In this document: positions 13,502-25,649 of the stretch, piece after piece
Position numbering within the stretch: position 1 is the stretch's first letter
How the letters are laid out: every line of letters starts with the position of its first letter
Origin: Pipra filicauda
Lineage: Eukaryota > Chordata > Aves > Passeriformes > Pipridae
Assembly: GCF_003945595.2 (NCBI RefSeq)
Contig: NW_024104667.1
Location: 305,111-369,110, forward strand
Length of the DNA stretch: 64,000 bases
Reading direction: 5' to 3'
Translations under genes and position numbers: made by a program
The notes under the pieces: generated by a model
Seen by the model: only the letters and a program-made list of their open reading frames with translations
Told to the model about the DNA's origin: nothing
Database searches by the model: none

Positions 13502-14654
13502 TACTTCATTACACCGCACTGAGGCAGAAACACTGAGCCTGCAATGTAACAGGTTAAAATGAAGTTGAGGCTGCAAGGTACCTTGAAATAAAGAGAAACC
13601 AAAATTAGAGAATTCTTCCAATGAGTTATCACAAATTTTCCATGTTTGTTTTCAATCCCAGCCATGATGAAATGTTGCTATATACTCCCTTACAGTATTT
13701 TCAACTGAAATACTGCATTTAAATTTCAGAAGTGGAATTTTTTTCACTTTGATGTACAAAGTAGGGAAAACCAGATCATTGCCTGAAACTTAAAACAGAG
13801 AAATGCCTATTTCTTCAACAACACCAAGTATTGTTGGAGTTTTCCTCAGGAGCAAGCATCCCCTGCAAGACCATCTTTCTGCCTTGGCTACATCTTGTGA
13901 TACAGCAGAATGGTCATTCAGAGGCAGGGTCACACTGTGCCCTAGAAAATGTGTTGTGGCCACAGAACAAAAGCCATGAAAAAGAATTGGTCTCCACGCC
14001 ACAGCTCCAATGAACCAATGTGTCTTCCAGGACAGGACACACTGGTGTTTAAATGACTAGAGAAATATACAGTTTGAAACAGTTCAATGAACAGATTGTT
14101 CCTGTTGGGATTATTGACCCCACAAAGTAATGGTTTTGATTTTCTGAGAAGATAGTCAATAGATTTCATTAATGATGAAATATACCCAAGAAAATTCTGA
14201 TTTGTGATAACAGCTTTATCATGAGGAAATTGTTCTGGCAGAGGATCTCCAAACAGCTCCAGTCCTGACCCTGCAAAGACTTACAGTGGAATTCAACTTA
14301 TTTAACATCAGCCACCAAAAAGTTGGTTATTCTAAGCACGTTGTCTCGGATGCACACGGAGTTAGTGGAAAGTAGCAGAAGATGATTCATTGAACTTAGT
14401 TTAGACACCCCAGGAGAAACTGTTGCCTCCTCTTCCCCTTCTCTAAAAGCAAGCTTAGACAGTTGGCTTTCAGTCTAGCAGCTACTGAGTAGCAAATTGA
14501 GGGTACATGAGTCCTTGCCAAGCTTCACTTGTACATGCAAGGTTGTTATTCAATGCCCATCTAACACAGTGCTGGTGCCAAACAAAATCCACCTGGATCT
14601 GAGCTCAGTGAAAAGCCCCTACCTTCACTGTTATTCCTAGAATAACCATGGATG

Positions 14655-14710
14655 CATGTGTCTGCCTGTACAAAATGGAAATAATAATACTTTGGACTCT
14701 GTGAGATTAG
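14655..14710 (+). repeat. Possible MIR/CORE-SINE tail relic
   Basis: The segment contains CTGTACAAAATGGAAATAAT followed by AATACTTTGG. This resembles the 3' part of MIR-type tRNA-derived SINEs, whose consensus has a 'CTGTAAAATGGGGATAATAAT' flavour. Only the tail portion is readable, and the similarity is judged by eye. Confidence 0.33.
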
Positions 14711-14953
14711 GTGGCAAAGACCTGAAGCTATGGTGTTAAATATGTGGCTGAGAGCACAAGGTTGCAACAGCCTAAAACTACAGGAATCTCTTTCATTCCC
14801 TAACTGGAAAAAAATCTTATTGAAAATAGGAATGACAGATTTGGAGTGAATTTTTGATGGAATTTTAAAAGTCCCAATGGTCTCATGTTGGCTCGATCAC
14901 ATTGCCTATAGTGTTTATTGCATCTCAAAAGCAAAGCCTTGAATTGAGCTGAC

Positions 14954-14987
14954 TAATAAAAATAAATAAATAAATAAATAAATAAAA
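14954..14987. repeat. (AAAT)n microsatellite
   Basis: About eight tandem AAAT/AATA units, nearly pure. Read directly. Confidence 0.95.
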
Positions 14988-16789
14988 GACCCATGGTCAA
15001 TAAAAATCTCTATAAAAAATCAACTGGTGTTTTGGGAGGATTCTTGAAGGTTTGAAAAGGTATTTTTGGAGAGAAATGGTTTGGGTTATTTTTGTTGTTA
15101 ATTAACTGCTAATTTTTTGTTCCTGTTTTAATTTTTCTTTGAACTAGCCTCTATTGTAAAGAGCAGAGAGCAAAATGGGCTTGTATGTAGTTCTTTAACA
15201 TTCTCTACCTAGCTTACTTAGTGAAAAACTGAACAAAAATACTGTCTTTTGGTTAAATATTTTTTCATCAGTTAATTTATTTTACTGTACCTTAATTATT
15301 TTTCTTTTTCAGCATTTTACTTATCCAGGATAAAATTTATCTTTATGCAGTAACAGAATAGCAACTATGAAGGTTAAGTCTGTCGCTGATCCTTAAATCA
15401 CTTTTCCTGTATAAAGCACACAAATTCACCTTTTCTTCTGCAAGAGCAAGATACATTTGTCATATTTGACTCTAGCTTTACATAAACAGAGGTTAAATAA
15501 AGCATTAGCACACAAGACAAAAGTTTTTGACCATACACTACAATTTAAACATCTGACTTATGTGAAATTTAATTATTCAGTTTCTCTGGAATAGAAGAGG
15601 AAGCACAGTTGGGTCTGGATGGAATTTATCAGACTGTGAACTAGCTGTGCTGCAAATAGAGAAAGCTAGACTGGACTGCAGAGGAACAGTAAAATATTTA
15701 TGCTGTGCTGTGTTACCTATAGAACGTTCATAGGCAGCAGTGTCACTGACCTTTTATTTTTCTGCCCTGCCTTCATCTATCCCCTTCTAGCTCACACCAC
15801 CATTGCCCCAGAAAACCAGTCATCAGTAGCATTACTCTTGCCTCAATCTATCCCTGGTAAGATATTTGAAAAGGCAATCAGCCCACCTGGACAAAAACCA
15901 TAAAAGTGAAAAATATATTTGTGCCTAAGAGATAAAAACATAATGCTTGTACTTGGGACTTGGACACACCAGGCTCTCACATACTTCTCTAGCTGCCTGA
16001 CTACCCTTTTTTTGAATCACTTGTGGATATAATCACTTGCAGATATAAATTGGGTTATGTGCATGTGGCAGCAGTGTGCATGGAATTCACAGCAATATTC
16101 ACAGCATCCACCTCTGGGAACTGATCCCTTATGGTTGCAGTCAGGAACATATGTTTTAAGTACATAGTCTGAATAGAAATTTCATTATTTTTCTTTGAAG
16201 TTGAAAAAGAAAATTTTTTCAATCAATGATCATCTCATCACTTACAATTTAGAATTAGGTCGATAGGAAGGGCACGTGTGCATGTGGGTTAGATCCAGAC
16301 TCACCATGGGAACTTGAGAGATAGCTCCTCCATTAAACACTCAGTGAACCAGCAGGAACTAAAGCTTAATTTCAGTTCATACAGTGCTGTAAGATATTTA
16401 TTTGCCATGTACTGTAAAAAGTGCAAAGTAACTTTCACAAGTACTGAAAGTAAAAACGGATTTCTCTTGCACAACTTGGATAAGAAGTCCTTGGTACTTT
16501 GAGTATTTTTTCCAGCCACAGATGGGATTTTGCCATTTTAATAGTTTTTGTTCCATAACACTACTTTTATGCATAAACAATTTTTAACTTTTCTTCAAGG
16601 TCTCCATGGATTAAACAGTCCCTAAGTACACATTGACAGCATGGAATGTTATGGACCCTTAACATTTAAAATTGGAGGAGAGGGAGCTTGTGTGTGTATA
16701 TTTATCTCCTTGCTCCCTATCTTTCACAAACTGTAAGTTTTAATGGCGGTTAACACTAGACCACAGCATTTCTAAATTAACAATATCCC

Positions 16790-16840
16790 TGCAAATTCTA
16801 ATTGGTATTCTAATTAGTTTGACAATTCTACTAATTAAGA
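16790..16840. promoter_or_regulatory. TAAT-site array
   Basis: The nonamer ATTCTAATT occurs at 16795-16803 and again at 16807-16815 (12-bp period). The second copy leads into a palindromic CTAATTAG (16810-16817), and CTAATTAA follows at 16831-16838. Four homeodomain-type cores in 45 bases, at a spacing close to one helical turn, suggest cooperative binding. The function is inferred. Confidence 0.28.
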
Positions 16841-19679
16841 ACATTAAACTTTTTAACAAAGGCTATCTTTTTTTTGTTGTGTTTGGTAAAATGGAATTGA
16901 GGGTATAAGGGAGCCTGAACTGCTACTGCAGAGAATTGCTGATGATTAAAAAAACATCCATATTTGGGGAGCATGTAGAAACATTTAGAAATGGCAGTTA
17001 AATAAGAAGAATTAGCTCTCTGAATTATAGGATATTGTAAATGATAGAGAAATGGATTTAAAAAGTGAAAACTGCAAATCCACAATACATGGTTGAAAGA
17101 GGTTTGCCTTTTGGAAATAATGATTTAATCCAGGTGCAATAGGGATTTCAATACGTTAGGCAAACTGAGACATTCCTTTGTTTGAAGAAAGATCACTTTT
17201 CTAAATTTTCTTTCCTTTCAATATGAAACAAAAGTGAAGAAAAGAAATGTGTTCTATGATGTAAAATTTTCAGTAAATATTTGTTGCATATCATTTTAAA
17301 AAGAAATTCCACTGGTTTTGATTTTATGTATTATATGATTTTCAAAAGAAGCATCCTTTTAAATCCCTTTGAAATTACTTAAATATATTAGTTTTCCTAA
17401 ATATCTTGTTCTCAGAATGAAATTTCATTGTAGTGCACTTAATACACAAAATTTTATGCCAAAAAATATACACAATCTTCTGAGAGAAAATAGTTTTCTG
17501 GTTTTTTGGTTTGGGTTTTTTGTCACTTTATGCTACAAGGTCAAACTGCAAATATCTTCCTCATAATGAAGATTTCTGTAAGAGCAGTTGCACAGAGTCT
17601 ATGCAAAAAACCTCATTAACGTTAGCTTGTATCACAGGAATCAAACAAATAAAAAACTGAAAGGAAGGCAATATTTACTCCAAACCCCACCAACGTGAGC
17701 CTCAGAGATTTCACTCTTCCAACACCCAGCCTTCAAGACATAGCGCAGAAACTCTGAATCTCTCAGGATTTGGCCCCATGCTGTAATGCCAAGTGTATTT
17801 CCTCCATTGCCTCACCACATCATTACTGCACTGTCTGTATTCACACTGTTCCAGTTACCATCTGCTGACATCAGCTGTCTTCAAAATTCATAGCAAAGTA
17901 CCCTTTTGAGATAAATTTTACCTAGACGGAATTACATAGCAAGATATCTTACAGGTCCAAACGCAGAATGCAGAAGCCTGTATGTCTCTCTAGGCAGAAA
18001 GTGCACTTCAAATTTCAACCTAAGTCATGCACAAAATTCCTGAATACAAGAATAAAGCCCTGAACATACTATTCTTCAGAATGCATGCCTTTGAACACCT
18101 TGTAAAGTGCATTTTTTTCTCTCCTACTAACACTGCCGTAATAAGAATTGAACTACAAGAAATATTTCTCCAAAAATAGAAAATGAATTAAAGATGATCT
18201 GAAAGAAACCAAAATAAGGCCAGATATATCAGATACATACTGGCTTACATTACTAACAATACCTTGGGAAAAAAAAAGGATTCCTAACTTGCAAAAACAT
18301 ATGTATATTCAGTGGTGTTTCTGCTGACCACTGACAGTTTCAGCATTTTGCAAACTATGCCCTGTCAGGATTCAGGCTCAGCAAGCCACACTTCCTTCTT
18401 AGGAAAGGGAATTTGGCCAGAAAGGAAGGTTTTTTGCCAAAGTTCTAGGTGCATTCTGGCCATGGTTCTTTTGAACTATTTGGAGCTTCAAACTAGTCCT
18501 CAGCCAGCCAAAGGACTGAAATGAAAGCTCCAGGCTGCCAAAAGATATTATTCAATTTCTTTTGCACATCCTGTAAGGTGAGATGACTTGGCATAGTGGT
18601 TACCTTCAAAGCCAACACTGTATATTCAGACTGGGGCATGAAGCACTAATTTTCATGATGACTGGTGGACAAGGAAGTTGGCAAGCTCTAGGGTTTACAC
18701 AACTCCTTGAAGTTTACCTAGATGTAAGACAGGGTAATTAAAGAAACTACTGTTTACTTCATCTTTTACTTGAATACATGATAACCTCACCTCTCTTTAA
18801 AGCAGATCACAACTTTATGTTAATTTTGGCAAACTTGACTGTTTAGACAATGCTGTTTTTGAGAAAGTGTCAACATATCTTATAAAAAAAATCTATGCAG
18901 ATGTAAGCAAAATCCCCTCTTGAGCTCTGTTTGTTTAGTTGTATACTTGAATAGATGGGAACCATCAATTTCTTCTTAATTCTCTTCTATGTTTGGCTAA
19001 GAATCTAAGAAATTTACAGCTTACAATATCAATGTGTCCACTTGTCCAGTAAATTTGGTGAAAAACACATTGAAATGGGTTTTTACAAAGATGAGAAACA
19101 TCAGTTACTCTAAAAGTAGATCTGCAGCTAGAAGTATTAGAATTGTTCATTCATCACTGAAAAAATTGGTTTTTAAATACCAGTTTTCCAAAATGATTTT
19201 GGGAAAATATCGTTACAACCCTATCTGCATCCAGCATCATTTTACAGCTGAGATGTAAGCTTTCTCAGAAGCTTGGGGATTGAATCCAGAAAACAGTTTT
19301 ATAAAATCCTGTTCTATTTGCAGTTAAATTCCACCACCAAATCTCCAGGACTATCAGAGGAAAATTGATCCTCTGGGTAAAAGATTGCAAATGACCCAGC
19401 TCCCACAGTCAGCTGTGACAAAGTTTGTGTCTGACGCAAAATGGGATGGTCAAGATCCTCCAAAGTGTATTGCTGTCTATCTTCCACTGTGTTCAAATCA
19501 GTGCAAGAAGCAAGAAGACGAGATGATTCATTAACTCTACACTTCATTTAATCTCCTTTTGAAAAATAATTTCTGGAATGTTTATCAAATAGACATTAGG
19601 CTTTTGATTACTCCTGATACTTGTATTGAACATTTTGAATCAGTGGAAAAAGTTCGGGATTGGTGCAGTAAGATCCTTA

Positions 19680-19760
19680 TGCCTCCCATTTCCTCCTAAA
19701 AAGTAGCATTTCCCTGCTTCATAGCACTGTCATGAAGATAAACATTTAATTCTGGCACTA
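19680..19760 (+). repeat. Possible MIR/CORE-SINE relic
   Basis: Words such as CCCATTTCCTCCT, CCCTGCTTCATAG and CATGAAGATAAA appear in the order found in the 3' half of MIR-type SINEs (cytosine-rich block, 'cctacctcatag', 'gaggataaa'). The match is by eye and heavily diverged. Confidence 0.28.
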
Positions 19761-20504
19761 GATTAGGTCTGTTTATTTTGCTTTTGCTTTTTTTACCCTA
19801 AGTTACCTTTCTTTTCAATGAGGAAAGATCTTCAGTAAGGCTTTTAAGTACATACATTATTACATGTTGCAGATGCTATTTGGCAATTACGGATGCTAGG
19901 AGCAGTCAAAAGTGTAACACAGATTTCAAAATATAAGGGAGGCCATAGTTCATTAACAGGTTGGGATACCTGATTGCACAGCTCTTCTACTTTTTGAATG
20001 AAAATTTAGTTATCTTCATCAGACCAGTATCTCAGGAAGAGCCCTGTGCAAGGAGGGTTATAAATTCAGATAATAAAAAGCAAACCAAAGGGAGCACATA
20101 TTTCCATTATTATAAGCCTAAGTCATCCTGCTCCACACTTAAAATTATTTCATAAAAACAAGAACTTCACCTGAGTTGTGCTGATGGAAATGGCAAGTTC
20201 CCCTTATAAAGCAGTCCATAGTCTACGGCAGCATACTGGGCACACAGAGCAGCAGAAGAAAGCTGGGTCTTCCCAGGCAGGGAGGGACACACATCACTTT
20301 AGTCCCATGGTATGCTAGCTGCACACAGGATAGGCAGCTGGCATACAACATGCATATGGCACATTGATCTGTTCTTTTTTCCCAGCAGCTCCTTTTGTAG
20401 GGGTACAGTCCTGCCATACATGAAAGTCCCAGTTCTGACCAGTCTGAAACTCACTGGGGTTTGCAGACCAGAGTCCCTGACCAAGATAATATCCTCTTTG
20501 TAAA

Positions 20505-20632
20505 ACAAAACAAACCAAAACAATTTAAATAAATAAATAAAACACACACACACACGCAAAAGAAAATACCAAAACAAACAAAACCCAAACCAACCAACCA
20601 ACCAAAAAACCAAAAACATACACAAAAAAACT
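20505..20632. repeat. A/C-rich low-complexity block with AAAT, CA and CCAA runs
   Basis: Contiguous simple-sequence tracts: AAAC/CCAAAA at the left, AAAT at about 20526-20540, a CA run at about 20541-20555, then CAAAC and CCAA repeats. The 131-codon minus-strand frame across it is a by-product of the missing stop codons in such DNA, not a gene. Confidence 0.85.
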
Positions 20633-21309
20633 GCCGAACACCTCCTCCTGAGCATTATACTCAGCAGGAAACGGGAGCCACTGTTTTTCCTCACTGTTAC
20701 CCTTCTATTTGCCGTTTGTGGTCTGGCTTTGCAATTTAGGATGCACTAGACACACATTTTCCGCTAGTCTTGCTCCTGAGGTGGCAGCTACCCAGATGTT
20801 TGGGCTGTGCCTACAGGTGCTATGAAAGGAAGGCAAACTCGCATCAGATCATGAGCGTGGAAGAGGGAGTCTGGCACAGCAGGACTGTCACTATGACTAA
20901 GATGCAGCGATGTCCAGTGCGTACATTTGAAAACTGAAAAGAAAAAGGTTCAGCTAACTTCTCCTTCCAAACAATGTCCTAATGCGCATGAGGTCCCATT
21001 GCTGCCAGTGAACAACCAAGATTACCACACTTCAAAATGTTCCTGAGTTCCTTAATTTGGAACGGTTTTCCTGTTTCAGCAAAACAGAATGATATGGGCC
21101 AGTTAGAAGAGGGTGGGAGAGGATGACAAAAAAAATGCAAAAAAAATTTAAAAAAAAAAGAAAAAAAAAGAGAAAAGAGAAAAAGTGTAGAGACATTCAC
21201 AGGGGCTCTGATGATAGCATATTGAAGTTACTTGAAAGAATCCCATTGATTGCAGTGCACTTTGGGTCAGCCCCCCTGGTGCACCATGGAGATTGTGCAG
21301 TTCTTTGAA

Positions 21310-21371
21310 CTCAGTATTATTTCAGTGAATCTATTAATGACTCAATATTATTTCAATGAATCTATTAACAT
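21310..21371 (+). repeat. 31-bp tandem duplication (two copies)
   Basis: The unit at 21310-21340 is repeated at 21341-21371. The first 28 positions match at 26, and the copies diverge only at the last three bases. Each copy holds TATTATTTCA, GAATCTATTAA and a TTAAT/TTAAC homeodomain-like core. The duplication is read directly. It may be a duplicated binding module, or simply an old tandem duplication. Confidence 0.85.
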
Positions 21372-21514
21372 TTGGTTGTGTTAAATGTACTGTAATAATA
21401 TTGCACTGGAAATATATTGACTTTTAATATAAAACTATACAGTCTGGGCACAGGAAAAAATTTGCAATAAGGATTCAGTAACATATTGGGTGCTGTGCAC
21501 CCATTCTATAGAGT

Positions 21515-21650
21515 GCATTTTACTGTATTATGTGTATTATTCTTAACATGCATTCACAGTAGACAGCAAAGCAGCAGTTATTGAGTATGCTGTGAATGCA
21601 TATTAACAGCAGTACACATTTGCATATCACGGATCCATAATACAAAATGC
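21515..21650. repeat. Nested imperfect palindrome
   Basis: The inner arms are ATGCATTCACAG (21548-21559) and its exact complement CTGTGAATGCAT (21590-21601), separated by 30 bases. With the adjoining TTAA words, 16 of 17 positions pair. The outer arms pair GCATTTTACTGTATTATG (21515-21532) with CATAATACAAAATGC (about 21636-21650) apart from a small gap. It could be a decayed palindromic MITE, a structured RNA, or a conserved element with paired sites. Confidence 0.7.
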
Positions 21651-22299
21651 GTAGTAAAATCCTTATGAAAAGTTATTATGCATGCACAGTAGAGGCTTTT
21701 TAAACCTTGATATCTCAGCTATTTTGTTTCTCTACTATTTATTTGAAAATATTAAAAAGGTCAAATGATGGATTAAGAATCTGCAAAAATGTAATGTTAC
21801 TGCTACAGAGGGAATCCTTCAACAGAAACTAATTCATTTTGGGTTTTAATAGCAGTAGGAAAGCCATTCAAGAATGCATTTGATTACTTTTTAAAAAATA
21901 ACCAACTACTTCAATAAGAAAAATGATGGAGAAAATATTTTTGTAAAAGTGTATTTTGGAGGCTGGGTGATATAATTGAAAATTTTGTTGGTACTTCCCT
22001 TAACACAGGACCAGTACGATGTCAACTTTTCCTTCAAATTCTCAAAGTATTTTTAGTAAGCATTGAAATGGGGTTTGGTTACTCAGGACTTTTCATATTC
22101 AGATTAAGATTTTTCAGAATATAATTCTTAATACATAAATTCCTATTGAGAATAATGGGATTCTACCCTCTCCTCTGTTATAGAGATTGCAATATTTGTG
22201 ACAAAATGAAGCAAATGTTATGAATAGTACAGCACTTGATCCTTTGGGACAGTTTCCTCTTAAGTTTTAACATCTTTGTCACTTCAAATAGATTTTCCT

Positions 22300-22347
22300 T
22301 AAAAAATAAAAATTAAAAAAAAAAAAAAAAAAAAAAGAAAAAAAAAA
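22300..22347. repeat. A-rich tract
   Basis: Nearly pure A over about 48 bases, broken only by a few T and one G. It could be an old retroposon tail, but no recognisable retroposon body precedes it. Confidence 0.85.
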
Positions 22348-22393
22348 CCAGCGCTCTGTAAAGAATGAGTGATCTGATATGTCTTACTTCTTA

Positions 22394-22412
22394 AAAACAA
22401 ACAAACAAACAA
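22394..22412. repeat. (AAAC)n microsatellite
   Basis: Four to five AAAC units, read directly. Confidence 0.85.
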
Positions 22413-23039
22413 GGTTTGGGGTGAAGGTTTTTTTTTTAAATGAAAGTCTCTAAAATCATTAAGTATCATTTGTACATCACATTCATGTAGATGTACAAAA
22501 CAACTCTCCACACAGACCTGTTTTTCTGCTGCTGCTGCCTTATTTTTTGTTCCCTTTTCTAACAAAAAAATATCCAAACAGATTTAAATGAAACTTTGTG
22601 GGGAAAAAAAGAATGGATTGGGGCTGAGAACATTAATGCCAAGCTTGGGCCCAGTGTGAATTAATGGAGATGAATTATAAACCCTTAAAAAACAGGATTT
22701 ACAATGGAAATGCTGACATAGACCCATAACAATAGCAGCTCAGCCAGGGATTATTTTAATACTAAAAGCATACTCCACCACTTACTATTTTAAAATAGAG
22801 ATTACTTAGTCCCAAAAAAGCAGTGATAAATGATAGCAATGAAAGCAAACTTTAAAAAAATGTTTCTAAGATGACACATCATTCCCCCTGTGATTCTCTT
22901 GATATTTCCACTTCTTAAATAAATTAAAAAAAAAAAAAAAAGAACCCCAAACAAAGCAAGGTGGAGTGGAGTTTGGCATAAGCTCCACAGGAAAACCGAG
23001 TTGAGAGTCTTTTTCAGCTTCATTTAACAGTGTTTTGCC

Positions 23040-23180
23040 TGTGGAAAGAGACAAAAGGGTTAAAGGCGAAAAAGCAGGGAGTACGGGAGAGGCAGCTGAC
23101 GGGAGAAACAAGGGCATGAAGAAAGGAGCAGCCAGAGATGAAAAGGGAAGAGTAGGGGGAGAGTTTTAGGAGGAGGAAGA
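23040..23180. repeat. Purine-rich (GA) tract
   Basis: About 140 bases strongly biased to A and G on the plus strand, with many GGGAGA, GGAGGAGG and AAAGG words. It lies about 0.9 kb upstream of the putative NEUROD6 promoter. GA-rich DNA can bind GAGA-type or zinc-finger factors or form triplexes; no function is shown. Confidence 0.6.
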
Positions 23181-23964
23181 GCAGGTTTCCAAAGGGAATA
23201 ACTCAGTTTCTAAAGAGATTTTGAGGAAACATTCACAAAAAGACCGGGCAGACAGAGAAAATTTGGCAGGGGGCAAACTCTTCGAGCATCCAAAGTTACA
23301 CCTATGAGCAGGTGCACCCTAGTCACATTGCATTGTGTCAGAGCAGGACAGGAACCAGCAAGTCCTGCCACATGCTTTTGAAAAAAAGTCACCATTTGTT
23401 AAATCTTCATGTTGTATATCCAGTTTTCCATAAATGCTTCTTTTCTTTTGGCAATGTCAAAAACCACCAAGAGATGTGAGGGGAGAATTTCTTACTGACG
23501 GCGAGAGATTTGCTCCCATTGTCCTGTACTCTGGGCCAACAAACTGCACTCAAAAAGTCCCCACATCCCAAAAATCACTCCCAGCAGCATCACAAAAAAA
23601 AACATTTTTTGTGACTGTGCTATGCGTTATAGCACCAGCATTACTTTCCCATTTCTGCCTGTCTTTTCTTGCCTTTTCTTTTTTCTCCCTGGGTACCAGG
23701 TGTGCTGGAGGGACTCAGATCAGTACAAGACAGCAATTCTCATATAAACAGTACCGTATTAATAACCACAGGGCAACTGTACCTGTAAGCAGGGATAGCA
23801 CCAAACGTTGGCATCTCTATCCATGCAGCTAGGCTGCTAAAAAGAAGCAACTACAGTGGAAATGCACCTACTGTATGTGAAATGCTGGTGCGGATTTTTT
23901 TCTTTTTTTTTTCTATCAGTCTAACCTTCTGTGTTGATACATGAATGCTGGTACCCACTTAGAG

Positions 23965-24055
23965 GGATGCCAGATGATCAGTGCAGAATGAAGGTCCCAG
24001 GAGAAAGGCTCACGTGGTTTTCTCTGCCCTGTGACGTCACTAGCAGATGGCATGG
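23965..24055 (+). promoter_or_regulatory. NEUROD6: Putative NEUROD6 promoter: CRE flanked by E-boxes
   Basis: A perfect palindromic cAMP-response element TGACGTCA lies at 24032-24039. It sits between E-boxes CACGTG (24011-24016) and CAGATG (24044-24049), with a further CAGATG at 23971-23976. CAGATG is the preferred core of NeuroD/Neurogenin heterodimers, so neurogenin input or autoregulation is plausible. CREB input would link activity to transcription. No TATA box is evident just downstream. The block lies about 1.65 kb before the start codon, on the sense side, which fits a promoter ahead of a non-coding first exon. The sites are seen; promoter identity is inferred. Confidence 0.5.
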
Positions 24056-24217
24056 GTACCAGCTCTGGCAGTTGGCATCAATGTCACTTTTTAGAGATCA
24101 ATGAGATAGTGCAGATATACACAGATCTAGACTCCAGGAGACGATGCGACATTCAGACTGAAAAGATTTGGAAGGCAAAAAATGAAAACTGATTGTTGAA
24201 TGAAATAAAAAGCTAAG
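24056..24217 (+). other. NEUROD6: Possible NEUROD6 non-coding exon 1
   Basis: NEUROD6 in other vertebrates has a non-coding first exon and the whole coding sequence in exon 2. Here the DNA just downstream of the CRE/E-box block ends at a reasonable splice donor AAG|GTAATA (GT at 24218-24219). Joined to the acceptor at 25661-25663 this gives an intron of about 1.45 kb. Rival donors are CAG|GTAATA near 25180 and GTAAGT near 24958. The transcription start within this interval is not determinable from sequence, so the boundaries are provisional. Confidence 0.3.
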
Positions 24218-24528
24218 GTAATACAAATAAAGATATATTTCAGTTGGTGCTGGGTGTGCATGCAAGTGTTTAAAGATACAGTATCATTGTCTTGTATTTT
24301 ATGTATGCTATTTACTGTCTAATAACTCCTCCTAACATTTTATTCTTCTGATGCAATTGCAAACTTTCATTGCTTCTATGTAATATTGTAAGTGTGTAGA
24401 CAATACTGATAGAGTTAGTCTTTGACCGGGGTTTTTGTTTAGTTTTTTCTATTAAAAAAAGTCCCTGCATTTGCTTTGCTTGTCTCTTTGAAGACCATGG
24501 GATCCAAGATTTTATTGCTCCCAAACTA

Positions 24529-24529
<1 letters not shown>

Positions 24530-24580
<51 letters not shown>
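24530..24580. repeat. A51 homopolymer
   Basis: Fifty-one consecutive A inside the putative NEUROD6 intron. No retroposon body can be recognised upstream, and no target duplication was seen. The length is probably unstable and error-prone. Confidence 0.95.
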
Positions 24581-24581
<1 letters not shown>

Positions 24582-25649
24582 CAAAGTAACTGGGAAAAGG
24601 AAATTATTTTTCCATTCCAGACTGGATTCTGAGCACACGTGCAGAATTGCAGTCAGAATCTACAGACTGCTCTTGTCAGCTAAGAGCTGGAGGAAGACAT
24701 CTGAGCCTTGCAGAACATAAACACTGCTATAGCGTGCCGAGAATTTTTCGCCTCCCTCCCCCCCGTTGATGGGGAAGAAAAAATAAAGGAGAAAAGAAAA
24801 AGAGAAAAAGCAAATAAGTTGATTCTAACTAAACAGATAATATCAATTAGAATTTTTGCTTGGAAAAGGGAAAAAAAAATGGCAGGGGGATTTTATTTCC
24901 TAACTCTAATCCAAATACATTTAAGGTTAGATAATTCTGATTTTTGTGTTAATATGAAGTAAGTAATATGTAATTTTAATACAAAACATTAAAAAGCTGC
25001 TTTGTTTTCCATTATGTTACAAGCTGAGTGATTGTGGGAGATGTTCTATTATTTTTTTCTTCTCACCCACTGCAACTTACTGGAGTTTAATATCTTGATA
25101 CATAAAGGAAGAAACATGGAGGGAAAAAACCCCACAACTTTGAAATATAAGTCAAAAAGAGATTTTAAAATATTTAATCTCAGGTAATAGAAATATGGCA
25201 CTTTGAATTTTAAGGCTGCACTTGCTCTGCTAATTTTTCCACCCAGGGGAATTTGGATTAATGAAATTTCTATATTGCTTTATTGTGTTTTGCATTTCTT
25301 TGAATTCCATCATGGTGAGATTTAGAAGGGGTTGTTTAAAAATAAAATAAATGAGCAGGGAGTTAATTGTATATTTTAAATATTGATTTCCTCTATATTT
25401 ATCTGTGAGAAATGTGTCTTTTTAGTTGTAAGGTCCAATGTTCTGAGTGATTTTAGAATTCTTAACAGCTTTTATGTTTTAAAAAGCAGTCATTTGCAAC
25501 TGGCATTTTATGCAAGAAATATAGATTGTGCATTTATATACACACACACTCTCATATACAGAGAGCGCACACGCAGACACAAAAAAGCTGCATGAGGCTG
25601 TGTGTGTGAGTCAGGAAACTTTAAAAATGGAAATATTTAAACATTGTAC

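Larger units (their letters stand above)
9060..21300. other. Gene desert upstream of NEUROD6
   Basis: About 12 kb without a supportable gene. The 159-codon frame at 9719-10198 (plus) has no recognisable domain, is not embedded in exon-like DNA and is best taken as chance. The stretch contains T/G-rich low-complexity DNA (10890-11000), motif-rich AT islands, microsatellites and weak SINE relics listed separately. Nothing resembling tRNA, rRNA or snRNA was seen. Confidence 0.6.
21660..23960. other. NEUROD6 upstream DNA, no gene seen
   Basis: AT-rich DNA with A-rich runs (22300-22347, 22926-22941), an AAAC microsatellite (22394-22412) and a purine-rich block (23040-23180). The open frame at 23434-23832 (plus, 132 codons) has no recognisable domain and is taken as chance. 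Distal promoter elements of NEUROD6 may lie here but none stands out individually. Confidence 0.5.

Noticed and set aside
20299..20694. 131-codon minus-strand frame with a hydrophobic stretch
   Set aside because: It crosses A/C simple sequence whose complement rarely makes stop codons; the 'membrane segment' is an artefact of GT-rich DNA.
23434..23832. 132-codon frame upstream of NEUROD6
   Set aside because: No domain recognised, and no evidence of an upstream coding exon in the family.
24312..24638. Minus-strand frame with a long poly-phenylalanine run
   Set aside because: The run is the A51 homopolymer read in reverse.
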